From NCBI GenBank assembly GCA_022842845.1, contig JALHOT010000006.1:46526-110525 (forward strand): 64,000 nucleotides of DNA, written 5' to 3'. Each line of letters begins with the position of its first letter. The first letter of the stretch is position 1. This DNA comes from Cyclobacteriaceae bacterium (GTDB taxonomy: Bacteria > Bacteroidota > Bacteroidia > Cytophagales > Cyclobacteriaceae). Shown piece after piece: positions 8,527-17,944 of the stretch. The translations under genes were made by a program, and so were the position numbers. The notes below the pieces were generated by a model. It saw only the letters and a program-made list of their open reading frames with translations, did no database searches and was not told the origin of the DNA.

Positions 8527-9843
8527 ATGCCCAAATTAATTACCACGCGCACGCGCATTGCAGATCTGGGCAAACCACGGATCGTTATTATAGGCGGTGG
8601 CTTTGGAGGCCTGGAACTGGCTAAAGGTCTGGAAGGCTTAAAGGCACAAACAGTGCTTTTTGATAAATACAACCACCATTGCTTTCAGCCGCTGTTGTAT
8701 CAGGTGGCTTCTTCTGGTTTAGATACTGGCTCAATCGTTTTCCCTTTTCGCAGAAGATTTGGCTCCCAGCAAGATTTCTTCTTCAGAATGGGTGAAGTAA
8801 CAGCCATTAAGCCAGAGGAAAATTATATAGAGACTTCCATTGGTGGTGTTAAGTACGACTACCTGGTACTTGCGCATGGTGCTTCGACCAACTATTACGG
8901 GATGAAGGATGTAGAGGAGCACGCCATGCCTTTAAAGAACATCATTGATTCTATTAAACTTAGAAATAAAATCATTCAAAACTTCGAGCTGGCCCTGCTG
9001 ACTGATGATGCAGAATTGATGAACAGCTTGATGGACTTTGTGATTGTAGGTGGTGGCCCAACGGGTGTGGAGATGGCTGGTGCGTTGGCGGAATTGAAGT
9101 CGCATGTATTTCCTCGCGACTATCCGGAATTACAGCTTGGCCATATGGATATCCATTTGGTAGAAGCTACCGGGCGACTGCTCAACGGTATGTCTGATGT
9201 AGCGGGTGAAAAAGCGCTTCAATACCTTCAAAACATGGGGGTAAAGGTGCATTTAAACACGGCTGTTAAAACTTACGATGGCCATGAAGTAAGCTTCAAT
9301 AATGGCAACAAACTGATGACCCGCACCTTGATTTGGGCTGCTGGCGTAAAAGCACACCCGATACAAGGATTAAGTGAAGAGGCGATTGGAAGAGCCGGCC
9401 GCATTAAAGTAGATGAATTTAACCGTGTAAAAGGGTACGATAACATCTTTGCCATAGGAGATGCCGCCATCATGGAAGGTGCAGACAAAGACTTCGTGAA
9501 CGGCCACCCACAGGTAGCCCCTCCGGCCATGCAACAAGGAAGGCTATTGGCTGAGAATATTAAGCGCATTATCCACAAGAAAAAATTAAAGCCTTTTCGC
9601 TACAAAGATCAGGGTAGTATGGCCACCATAGGCCGCAACCGTGCTGTAGTGGATCTGAAAATACCTTTCAAAATTAAAACGCAAGGAACAATCGCCTGGT
9701 TTATCTGGATGTTTGTTCACTTAATGTCGCTTGTAGGAGCTCGTAACAGAGTATTGGTACTCATTAACTGGTTATCCAGTTACTTCTCTTACGACAAAAG
9801 CAATCGTGTTATCATCGCCCGTCCGAAAGACGGTGTATCATAA
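8527..9843 (+). CDS. ndh: Type II NADH:quinone oxidoreductase (NDH-2)
   Basis: 438 residues from the ATG at 8527. A longer in-frame extension to 8260 would run across the divergent promoter region and encode nothing family-like, so I reject it. Two Rossmann dinucleotide motifs are present: IVIIGGGFGGLELAK (FAD, near residue 20) and FVIVGGGPTGVEMAG (NADH, about 170). GYDNIFAIGDAA and the APPAMQQGRLLAENI helix are NDH-2 signatures. The C-terminal ~70 residues hold amphipathic/hydrophobic helices for membrane attachment. It oxidises NADH and reduces menaquinone without pumping protons. The next gene, kup, begins at the very next base after its stop. Confidence 0.92.
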   Translation: MPKLITTRTRIADLGKPRIVIIGGGFGGLELAKGLEGLKAQTVLFDKYNHHCFQPLLYQVASSGLDTGSIVFPFRRRFGSQQDFFFRMGEVTAIKPEENYIETSIGGVKYDYLVLAHGASTNYYGMKDVEEHAMPLKNIIDSIKLRNKIIQNFELALLTDDAELMNSLMDFVIVGGGPTGVEMAGALAELKSHVFPRDYPELQLGHMDIHLVEATGRLLNGMSDVAGEKALQYLQNMGVKVHLNTAVKTYDGHEVSFNNGNKLMTRTLIWAAGVKAHPIQGLSEEAIGRAGRIKVDEFNRVKGYDNIFAIGDAAIMEGADKDFVNGHPQVAPPAMQQGRLLAENIKRIIHKKKLKPFRYKDQGSMATIGRNRAVVDLKIPFKIKTQGTIAWFIWMFVHLMSLVGARNRVLVLINWLSSYFSYDKSNRVIIARPKDGVS

Positions 9844-11838
9844 ATGGAAAACGGTCATTCAAAAATTCAAACGCTGTCGGCAGCCGGAGTTCTGGTTTCT
9901 CTAGGAATCATCTATGGAGATATTGGAACTTCACCTTTATATGTATTCAAAGCCATTATTGGGCAAAGAGACATCTCCGAAGATCTAATCTATGGTGGTC
10001 TTTCCTGTGTATTCTGGACACTGACGCTTATCACCACACTCAAATACGTTTACCTCGCGCTGAATGCCGATAACAAAGGAGAGGGAGGAATTTTTGCCCT
10101 TTATGCTTTAGTAAGAAGATACAAAGCAGGTTGGGTTATCATTCCTGCTATTATCGGTTGCTGCACCCTGATTGCGGATGGTTTCATTACACCAGCCATT
10201 TCTGTATCTTCTGCTGTTGAGGGTCTACGAATACTGAATGATGAAATTCCAACCACACTGATCGTTATCATCATTCTACTTATTATTTTCCTATTCCAAC
10301 AATTTGGAACAAGTGTAGTCGGCAAAACCTTCGGTCCAATTATGTTGATTTGGTTCTCCTTCATTGGCTTAGTAGGATTACTGCAACTCATTGAAAACCC
10401 TGAGGTCATCAAAGCACTCAACCCTTACTATGCTTACAACCTCCTGGTTAATTATCCTGGTGGTTTTTGGTTATTGGGGATGGTCTTTCTTTGCACTACT
10501 GGAGCAGAAGCCTTATACTCAGATTTAGGACATTGTGGCAAAGCCAATATTAGAGTGGGTTGGGGCTTCGTGAAAATAGCTCTTTTACTCAATTATTTCG
10601 GGCAAGCGGCATGGCTTACTACACAAGTCGATAGCCGATTAGGCAACATCATTCCATTTTATGCTATCATACCAGAGCCCTTCCTGATTTTTGGTATCAT
10701 CATCGCCACCATGGCTGCCATTATAGCCAGTCAAGCCTTGATTTCAGGCACTTTTACCTTGGTAAACGAAGCTATGAAATTAAAGCTATGGCCAGCCACA
10801 CGCTTGCGTTATCCTAGCGAGATAAAGGGCCAGATATATGTGCCCTCGATCAATTGGATTTTATTAATTGGTTGTATTACCGTAGTACTTGTGTTCAAAG
10901 AATCATCAGCTATGGAGGGAGCCTACGGACTAGCAATCATCATAAACATGCTAATGACCACAACACTGTTGGTCTATTATTTCAGCACTGCAAAAAAATC
11001 AACATTACGGTCCTCTGCTCTTGCAGTTTTATTCGTTACGCTTGAAGGCATGTTCCTGATTTCTAACCTGGAGAAATTTGTGCACGGTGGTTGGTTCACT
11101 TTCCTAATTGCCTCCTTATTTTTTATTATGATGTATGTACTGGTGCGCGCCCGCAAGCTGCGCGACCGGCACACGGAGTTTGTAGATGTGAAGCATTATG
11201 TCGAGCTGATGCAAGATGTGCAAAACGACCAGACCATCCCGAAAGAAGCTACCAACCTGGTGTATCTGGCAGTTGCCGATAGTAAACGCTATATCGATTC
11301 AAACATCATTTATTCTTTATTCAAGAAAAGACCCAAAAGGGCCGATGTGTACTGGTTCCTGCATGTGGATACGGTAGATTCACCATTTACCAGTAAATAC
11401 TCCATTGATACCATCATTCCACGCAAATGCTTCTTTGTGCGCATGAAGCTTGGATTCAAAACACCACACCGTATCAATTTGCTGTTTAATAAAATTGTGC
11501 ATGAAATGGCGGAGTGTGGTGAAGTGGATTTGGTGAGCCCTTACCCAGCCCTGCACAAGCACAGCATGACGGCCGACTTTAAATTCATCATCTTAAACTC
11601 ATGGGCTTCTTCGGATAGCGAGATCTCTAATTTTGATCGCATCATCATCCAAGGCTATCGCCTCATTAAGCAATTCAGTTTGAGTACCGCAGAACTGTAC
11701 GGCTTGGAAGCGGCCAACGTTGAAACAGAAAAGGCACCGATTTCAGTGGGACCACAGGCCAAAGCCAAGATCAAACGCGAAAAAGAAGACCTGGAGCGAG
11801 AGAAAGAAGAACGCTACGCTGCCTTGGGTAAGAAATAA
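9844..11838 (+). CDS. kup: Kup-type potassium uptake permease
   Basis: 664 residues. The N-terminal signature LGIIYGDIGTSPLYVFKA is diagnostic of the KUP/HAK/KT family. About twelve transmembrane helices occupy residues 15-440, with the FNKGEGG-type segment (DNKGEGGIFALYAL) after helix 2; a hydrophilic cytoplasmic C-terminal region follows, ending in a charged Lys/Glu helix. Kup imports K+ with protons. The zero-base gap to ndh argues for co-transcription, tying potassium uptake to the membrane potential made by respiration. Confidence 0.93.
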   Translation: MENGHSKIQTLSAAGVLVSLGIIYGDIGTSPLYVFKAIIGQRDISEDLIYGGLSCVFWTLTLITTLKYVYLALNADNKGEGGIFALYALVRRYKAGWVIIPAIIGCCTLIADGFITPAISVSSAVEGLRILNDEIPTTLIVIIILLIIFLFQQFGTSVVGKTFGPIMLIWFSFIGLVGLLQLIENPEVIKALNPYYAYNLLVNYPGGFWLLGMVFLCTTGAEALYSDLGHCGKANIRVGWGFVKIALLLNYFGQAAWLTTQVDSRLGNIIPFYAIIPEPFLIFGIIIATMAAIIASQALISGTFTLVNEAMKLKLWPATRLRYPSEIKGQIYVPSINWILLIGCITVVLVFKESSAMEGAYGLAIIINMLMTTTLLVYYFSTAKKSTLRSSALAVLFVTLEGMFLISNLEKFVHGGWFTFLIASLFFIMMYVLVRARKLRDRHTEFVDVKHYVELMQDVQNDQTIPKEATNLVYLAVADSKRYIDSNIIYSLFKKRPKRADVYWFLHVDTVDSPFTSKYSIDTIIPRKCFFVRMKLGFKTPHRINLLFNKIVHEMAECGEVDLVSPYPALHKHSMTADFKFIILNSWASSDSEISNFDRIIIQGYRLIKQFSLSTAELYGLEAANVETEKAPISVGPQAKAKIKREKEDLEREKEERYAALGKK

Positions 11839-11918
11839 TATGCGTTTGTAATTGCTCAAGGAAATGCCCGTTTGCGGACGGCTGCGTTCACTTTCGTAAG
11901 TTCCCAATCAAGAAATAA

Positions 11919-11940
11919 GCCTTTTTTGCATAAAAAAGGC
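11919..11940 (+). terminator. Candidate terminator hairpin after kup
   Basis: GCCTTTTTT and AAAAAAGGC form a 9-bp stem around a GCAT loop, about 80 bases after the kup stop. The T run lies inside the 5' arm and no T tract follows the stem, so it is atypical for factor-independent termination on the plus strand. Confidence 0.4.
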
Positions 11941-11956
11941 CATTTACCTATGGCAT

Positions 11957-11987
11957 TGATGTTGACTAGCTAGGGCAGTTAACATCA
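11957..11987 (+). promoter_or_regulatory. Inverted repeat immediately upstream of the permease start codon
   Basis: TGATGTTGACT and AGTTAACATCA form an 11-bp stem with one G-T pair and a 9-base loop, ending 5 bases before the ATG at 11993. The position would allow either an operator or an mRNA hairpin that masks the translation start. No experimental analogue is known to me. Confidence 0.4.
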
Positions 11988-11992
11988 TACCT

Positions 11993-14380
11993 ATGTTTAA
12001 AAGTTTTCTCCTGATTGGTATCCGAAATCTCCTCAAACAAAAAGGATACTCCTTCATCAAAATAGCAGGTCTTGCTTTTGGCTTGGCTACCAGCATGATC
12101 ATCTATCTATATGTTTACGAAGATGTCTCCTACGATAAGATCCATCAAAACTACGACCGCATTGCCCGACTCCTCACCATCGATAATGCCGAAGGGGTTA
12201 GCAGTAAAGTAGTGGCAGTGGTTCCACCGCCTCTGGGACCTGCTGCTGAAGCAGAATTACCTGAAGTATTGAAGAGCGCGCGGCTACAAGGAGGTTCTCG
12301 CCAAGATTTAACCTATGAAGACAAGACACTGAAGTGTGATGCATACTTCAGAACAGAGTCTTCTTTTTTTGAAATATTTGACTTCGAAATTGTTGAAGGC
12401 AAGAAAGAAGGTGTTTTAGACGAACCCAATACGATTGCCGTTACAGAAACATTGGCCAAAAGAATTTTTGGTGATGAAACGGCCATTGGAAAAACGATAC
12501 GACTCAATCAAAATCAAGAGTTGAGTGTTGTAGCTGTTGTGAAGGACCCTCCCAAGAACTCTCACATACAGTTTGATCTATTACGATCGCTTACACCATC
12601 GCAGGGAGATGAAGGTTATCAAAGTTTCCTCGAATCATGGCAGGGCATCAGCATGTTTACTTATGTGTTACTCGATCGACCGCTCGATGTTGCCGACATG
12701 ACACAAAAGATGCAGGCCATCGTCAAAAAAAATAATGGCATCGATTTTTTACTTCCCACCATTCAACCTTTGTCAGCAGTGCACCTGCATTCTAAAGACA
12801 TTCTTTTTGAAAGCAATGCTAATAAATCAGATATCCTTAATGTTTACGTATTGAGCATTATTGCGCTGCTCATTTTGCTTTTAGCAGTAGTGAATTTCAT
12901 GAACCTGGTCACCGCCAAGTCAACCAGCCGCGCTAAAGAAGTGGGTATGCGCAAAGTAATTGGGGCGGTGCGTCATCAATTAATAACACAACATTTAACA
13001 GAGTCCATCGTCATCACCCTCGTTTCAGGCATGCTTGCTTTTGCTATGGTGTTTGCCCTCACGCCTTGGTTAAATAGCATTTACCAACGCTTTGCAGATG
13101 CTAACGTTTTGTTAATGCCCAACAACCTGATCATTATGTTGGCTCTTATTCTAGTGGTAGGTGTACTGGCGGGCTTGTATCCTGCCTTTGTACTTTCTTC
13201 ATTCAAGCCTGCGATTGTCTTGAAAGGTGCTTTCAAAAATTCAACTGGCGGCATTCAACTACGCAAAGCCCTGGTGGTATTGCAATTTACCATCTCCATC
13301 GCCTTGATGGTGGGCACTGGCATTGTGTACCAACAAATGCGCTTTATCTATACAGCCGATCTGGGCTATAGCCGCGACCAGATTATTACAATACAGCAAA
13401 CGGGTAATAGGGTTAACAATGCTACTACCCTGAAGAATGAATTGCTGCGTAATCCAAACATCAGCGCAGTAGGTACTGCCTCAGCACGCATAGGACAACA
13501 ATTAGGTCGTACAGGGATTATACCGGAAGGTTACCCAACTGATGTGAATATGATTACCAGCATCATGACAGCTGATGAAACTTACATACCCACCATGAAT
13601 ATGCGCATGGTACAGGGCAGGAATTTCTCCCTTGATTATGATGACTCTCTCAGCATGATTGTGAACGAAGAAATGCTCAAGCTGCTCAATTGGGAAGAGG
13701 GTGTCGGAAAAAAAATCAGTTTACAGACAGGGCCTAATCCAACTGATTTAACAGCTTATACCATTGTGGGAGTAGTGAAGAATTTTCACTTCGCCACCAT
13801 TCGCCATCAGGTAGAGCCCATGTTTATGTTGTACGGTGCCAACAATTCTGCAATGGCCATTAAAGTAAAAGCAGAAGACATGAAGGCTACCATCACTTAC
13901 ATACAAGATACCTGGAACAAAGTAAATAATGGTTCCACTTTTGAATACGATTTTCTTGACGGACAGTTTGCCAATCTATACCGGAATGAACAAGCCTTCG
14001 CCTCCATGTTCAATCATTTCACGGCCCTTGCCATCATCATTGCAGGCCTGGGACTCTTTGCCCTTTCAGCCTTTACAGCAGAGCAACGTAAAAAAGAAAT
14101 TGGCGTGCGCAAGGTCCTGGGGGCCAGCAGTACTTCCATCCTCTACAAACTTTCCAAAGAGTTCATCCAACTAATACTTGTGGCATTTATAATGGCAAGC
14201 CTGATTGCCTACTTCGTCATGAAAGAGTGGCTAAGCGATTTTCAATACAGTATAGAGATAGGCTTTGGTATTTTTATAGCAGCCGGTGGCTTATCTTTAT
14301 TGATTGCCCTGACCACCATTAGCTTCCAGGCCATGAAAGCTGCCTTGGTCAGCCCTATAGAATCATTAAGAAGTGAATAA
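11993..14380 (+). CDS. MacB/FtsX-type ABC permease
   Basis: 795 residues with the eight-helix layout common in Bacteroidota: an N-terminal helix (LLKQKGYSFIKIAGLAFGLA), a large MacB periplasmic core domain (about 40-270), three helices forming an FtsX domain (about 285-420), a second periplasmic domain (about 440-660) and a final FtsX domain (about 675-790). The motif RAKEVGMRKVIGAVR and its repeat RKKEIGVRKVLGASS mark the two FtsX halves. Such permeases act in export or lipoprotein-type extraction driven by a separate ATPase, which is not encoded next to it. A hairpin precedes the start. Confidence 0.85.
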   Translation: MFKSFLLIGIRNLLKQKGYSFIKIAGLAFGLATSMIIYLYVYEDVSYDKIHQNYDRIARLLTIDNAEGVSSKVVAVVPPPLGPAAEAELPEVLKSARLQGGSRQDLTYEDKTLKCDAYFRTESSFFEIFDFEIVEGKKEGVLDEPNTIAVTETLAKRIFGDETAIGKTIRLNQNQELSVVAVVKDPPKNSHIQFDLLRSLTPSQGDEGYQSFLESWQGISMFTYVLLDRPLDVADMTQKMQAIVKKNNGIDFLLPTIQPLSAVHLHSKDILFESNANKSDILNVYVLSIIALLILLLAVVNFMNLVTAKSTSRAKEVGMRKVIGAVRHQLITQHLTESIVITLVSGMLAFAMVFALTPWLNSIYQRFADANVLLMPNNLIIMLALILVVGVLAGLYPAFVLSSFKPAIVLKGAFKNSTGGIQLRKALVVLQFTISIALMVGTGIVYQQMRFIYTADLGYSRDQIITIQQTGNRVNNATTLKNELLRNPNISAVGTASARIGQQLGRTGIIPEGYPTDVNMITSIMTADETYIPTMNMRMVQGRNFSLDYDDSLSMIVNEEMLKLLNWEEGVGKKISLQTGPNPTDLTAYTIVGVVKNFHFATIRHQVEPMFMLYGANNSAMAIKVKAEDMKATITYIQDTWNKVNNGSTFEYDFLDGQFANLYRNEQAFASMFNHFTALAIIIAGLGLFALSAFTAEQRKKEIGVRKVLGASSTSILYKLSKEFIQLILVAFIMASLIAYFVMKEWLSDFQYSIEIGFGIFIAAGGLSLLIALTTISFQAMKAALVSPIESLRSE

Positions 14381-14407
14381 GTGCTAAAAAAATAAACCTC
14401 AACCTTC

Positions 14408-16774
14408 ATGCTCAGAAATTATATTACCATTGCCATCCGTAACCTGACCAAAAACTCAGTATACAGCTTCATCAACATCGTGGGCTTAGCTGTTGGCATT
14501 GCTTGTAGTCTTCTCATTTTTTTATGGGTAGGTGATGAGGTGGGTTACGATCGTTTTCATGCTAACTATGACAGGTTGCATCAAGTGTACCTTAACCAGG
14601 AGTTCTCTGATGGTATTGGCACACAGCAGGCGTTGCCCTATCCTCTAAAAGATCTATTAAAAGAAAAATCAAGCAACATTAAAAGAGTTGCCATTACTAA
14701 TTGGGGCGAGGGCAATTTATTAGCAGTTGGAGAAAATCGCCTCAATAAAATAGGCCTGAGTGTAGGAGAAGATTTTTTACGCATGTTCAGTTTCGACATA
14801 GTCAGTGGCGATACTGAGAATCCTTTGAAAGACCCTTCTGGTATTGTGATTACCGAATCAACAGCCAAAGCACTTTTCGGTGAGAAAGATCCGTTGAATC
14901 AACTGATTAAGGTTGATAATGACCGAGAACAAAAGGTGGTGGCAATAATTAAAGACGTGCCCTCTCAGTCAACTTTCGAATTTGATTATCTGTTACCATT
15001 TTCATTTTATGAAGAAACCCAGGCATGGGTGAGGGACTCAAAGTCTAACTGGGGCAACAACTCATTCCGCATATTCGTTGAGCTTGAGCAGGCAGATGCC
15101 TTGGCCAACACGAATCAGGATATAGAAAAAATTATTGTAGAAAATAATGCGGAGGAGGAAACCGCAGCTTTATTTATTCACCCGATCAGCGACTGGCATC
15201 TGTATTCCAATTTTGAGAATGGCAAAGTATCTGGCGGTATGATTGAATATGTGCAGATGTTTTCTGCCATTGCTATTTTTATTTTATTAATAGCCTGTAT
15301 CAACTTCATGAACCTGGCCACTGCGCGATCAGAGAAAAGAGCCAGAGAAGTTGGCATTCGCAAGAGTGTGGGATCGGGGCGTAAAGAATTGATCCTTCAG
15401 TTTATCGGAGAATCTGTTTTTATTACTTTCGTTGCCTTTCTATTAGCGCTGGTGCTTACTGAGCTCAGTTTACCATTCTACAATTCCATCGTCAATAAAA
15501 AATTATCCATCGACTATGCTAATCCTAGTCTATGGCTGATTGGCATCGGCATTATTCTCATCACCGGTATTGTAGCGGGCAGTTATCCTGCTTTTTATCT
15601 TTCAAGCTTTAATCCGGTAAAAGTCCTGAAAGGAAAAATACAGGTCGGAAAAAGTGGAAGCAATCCAAGAAAAGTATTGGTGGTCTTGCAATTTGGTTTT
15701 TCGATTTTACTTATCATTACCACAGTGGTGATTTACAAACAGATTCAGTTTGTGAAGGCACGGGACATTGGATACAACAAAGAAAATTTACTCTTGATCT
15801 GGACGACCAGTGAAATTGAGACGAAGTTTCAAACCATCAGAGAAGAATTAATTCGCACGGGTGCAGTTGAAGCGGTTTGTAAATCCAACAGTCCTATCAC
15901 CCGCATTTTTTCAAGTAATGGTGTTGACTGGCCCGGCAGGCCTGAAGGAAGACCTGTGATTTTTACCACCATTGCCACAGAGTATGATTACACGAAAACA
16001 ATGGGCATCAAGCTTTTGGAAGGCCGCGACTTCTCACCCGAATTCAAGAGCGACACGGCTGCAGTTTTGATCAACAAAGAAGCAGCTGATAGAATTGGAA
16101 AAGAAAATTTGATAGGAGAAACTGTAGAGATGTGGAATGGGAATTACACCATCATTGGTATCATGGAAAATGTAGTGATGGGTTCGCCCTACCAACCCAT
16201 CGATCCTTTAATCATGGTATTCTCACCTTCATGGTCAAGCACCATAACCGTGCGCCTGGCGGCCACGACCGATCTGCCTGGTGCCATTAGTCGTGTAGAA
16301 GGAGTTTTCAAGAAACACAATCCCGCTTATCCTTTTGCATACCGTTTTGCAGATACAGAATTTGACGGCAAGTTTGCCAACATCAACCTGATCAGCAGAC
16401 TCGGATCTAGTTTTTCAGCATTGGCCATTTTCATTACTTGTCTTGGTTTGTTTGGACTGGCTGCTTTTACTGCCGAACAACGCACCAAAGAGATTGGCAT
16501 ACGCAAAGTGATGGGCGCTTCTGTGCATAGCCTTGTATTTATGATCAGTAAAGATTTCAGTAAGTTGATTTTTATATCTTTTGCTATTGCGGCTCCTTTG
16601 GCCTGGTTTTTTGCCAACTCATTTTTAGAACGTTACCCCTATCGTACCGACATTCCTTTATGGGTTTTGCCCATGGCCGGTGGCATTGCACTGGTACTGG
16701 CTTTGCTGATTGTAAGCATACAGGCATTGAAAGCCGCCATCAGCAATCCTACCCATTCATTAAGAAGTGAGTAA
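14408..16774 (+). CDS. MacB/FtsX-type ABC permease
   Basis: 788 residues, clearly paralogous to the gene just upstream (28-base gap, same domain order: helix, MacB core, FtsX, MacB core, FtsX). The two FtsX signature segments are RAREVGIRKSVGSGRK and RTKEIGIRKVMGASVH, and the C-terminus ends SLRSE in both proteins. The pair probably arose by tandem duplication and may form a heterodimer or two alternative complexes. No LolD/MacB ATPase or MacA-type adaptor lies nearby, so the energising subunit must be encoded elsewhere. Substrate unknown. Confidence 0.85.
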   Translation: MLRNYITIAIRNLTKNSVYSFINIVGLAVGIACSLLIFLWVGDEVGYDRFHANYDRLHQVYLNQEFSDGIGTQQALPYPLKDLLKEKSSNIKRVAITNWGEGNLLAVGENRLNKIGLSVGEDFLRMFSFDIVSGDTENPLKDPSGIVITESTAKALFGEKDPLNQLIKVDNDREQKVVAIIKDVPSQSTFEFDYLLPFSFYEETQAWVRDSKSNWGNNSFRIFVELEQADALANTNQDIEKIIVENNAEEETAALFIHPISDWHLYSNFENGKVSGGMIEYVQMFSAIAIFILLIACINFMNLATARSEKRAREVGIRKSVGSGRKELILQFIGESVFITFVAFLLALVLTELSLPFYNSIVNKKLSIDYANPSLWLIGIGIILITGIVAGSYPAFYLSSFNPVKVLKGKIQVGKSGSNPRKVLVVLQFGFSILLIITTVVIYKQIQFVKARDIGYNKENLLLIWTTSEIETKFQTIREELIRTGAVEAVCKSNSPITRIFSSNGVDWPGRPEGRPVIFTTIATEYDYTKTMGIKLLEGRDFSPEFKSDTAAVLINKEAADRIGKENLIGETVEMWNGNYTIIGIMENVVMGSPYQPIDPLIMVFSPSWSSTITVRLAATTDLPGAISRVEGVFKKHNPAYPFAYRFADTEFDGKFANINLISRLGSSFSALAIFITCLGLFGLAAFTAEQRTKEIGIRKVMGASVHSLVFMISKDFSKLIFISFAIAAPLAWFFANSFLERYPYRTDIPLWVLPMAGGIALVLALLIVSIQALKAAISNPTHSLRSE

Positions 16775-16959
16775 ACCTATCCAGTCATTACCCGTGGTAT
16801 CATCATAAAAAACATCCTTAATGTTTAAAGAAAATTCCATGTAGACTATGCATGAATCTACTGATTGGTAAACTTTGATTCTTCCCAAGTGGTTTTAATA
16901 ATATACTGACATTGAAAATGCGATAAGATTTGAATATTTTCACCGTTCAATCAACCCTC

Positions 16960-17925
16960 ATGCGTGCACTTACTATTATCTGTCTGTTGTTTAGTCAACT
17001 GGGACTAGGACAAAACATAGGTTACCAACTTACCTCAAAGGACACACTCAACACTTTCAGCTTGAGCAAGTCAAGCTCGATTACAGGCCCTATGCTTGAA
17101 ACACATGCCAGTGATTTTGAAAATCTGATTGTAACCATATTCAAGGCCCTCCCCTTTCCTGCACAACCTTTTACTATGATCAGAGCCAATAGCCCCGAAA
17201 GCATACAAATCGGCAAGCATAGTTATGATGAGCTTGAGCACCATACTTTTTTAATTTACAACATTGATTCGGTCTCGCTCCTTAACCTAAAAGCCAAAAC
17301 ACGTTTTGCTTCTCTGGCCAATATCGCCCACCTGGCGGGGCATCATGGCTTCAATCATTTTAAGGCCTGGCCGGATGATAACCTGAAAAATAAAATACTC
17401 CGATCAGATTACATGGCTGGTTGGTTAATGGCCAAGTTTAATGTACCCGCAACAGATGCCAACAAAACACTGAATGCATTGATTGCGGCAGAAGGAAGTT
17501 CAAATGAATTTCCATCCCTCAAGGAAAGAAATAATGCCATCAGCCTTGGTTATCAGGTGGCCACAGAAAGCGTGAAAAGCCCTTTGGCCTCTATTGAAAA
17601 TACAGGAAGCATAGAATCAGGCTGGTTGCAACAATGGGGTCGTAAAATTGAAGCACCACAATACCTTATCGAGCTGGAAGGAGCAACATGTGCTTCGCTG
17701 CCGCTGGCATTGGATCGACAAGGACAACTCATTTACACAGCCAATGGACAATCGGTTGTGATTGGTCGCTGCATGCCTTCAAAAGATAGTCGCTACGCTT
17801 ACCTCTTGTACGACAATACATTTCACTACTGGCTTATTCGCAAAGATGGTACGATAAGCAATGCCAGCATGGATCGTGAACTCGGCCATGTTGATATTTC
17901 AAATCTGCTTGATGCCTCGCACTGA
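16960..17925 (+). CDS. Secreted protein resembling an inactivated zinc metalloprotease
   Basis: 321 residues from the ATG at 16960, which begins a signal peptide (MRALTIICLLFSQLGLGQ). Residues 123-133 read AHLAGHHGFNH where a related secreted zincin group would have AHEIGHHLNGH, so the layout is kept but the catalytic Glu is Leu. Downstream, SDYMAGWLMAKF matches the usual AD-x-F-A-G helix and SSNEFPSLKERNNAI matches the SSTHP-x-x-x-x-R segment. The family likeness is from memory of such motifs, not a search. The C-terminal ~110 residues form a separate beta-rich part (LDRQGQLIYTANGQSVVIG). Likely a periplasmic pseudoenzyme of unknown role. Confidence 0.6.
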   Translation: MRALTIICLLFSQLGLGQNIGYQLTSKDTLNTFSLSKSSSITGPMLETHASDFENLIVTIFKALPFPAQPFTMIRANSPESIQIGKHSYDELEHHTFLIYNIDSVSLLNLKAKTRFASLANIAHLAGHHGFNHFKAWPDDNLKNKILRSDYMAGWLMAKFNVPATDANKTLNALIAAEGSSNEFPSLKERNNAISLGYQVATESVKSPLASIENTGSIESGWLQQWGRKIEAPQYLIELEGATCASLPLALDRQGQLIYTANGQSVVIGRCMPSKDSRYAYLLYDNTFHYWLIRKDGTISNASMDRELGHVDISNLLDASH

Positions 17926-17944
17926 AGCAGCGCTTTGATGAACG

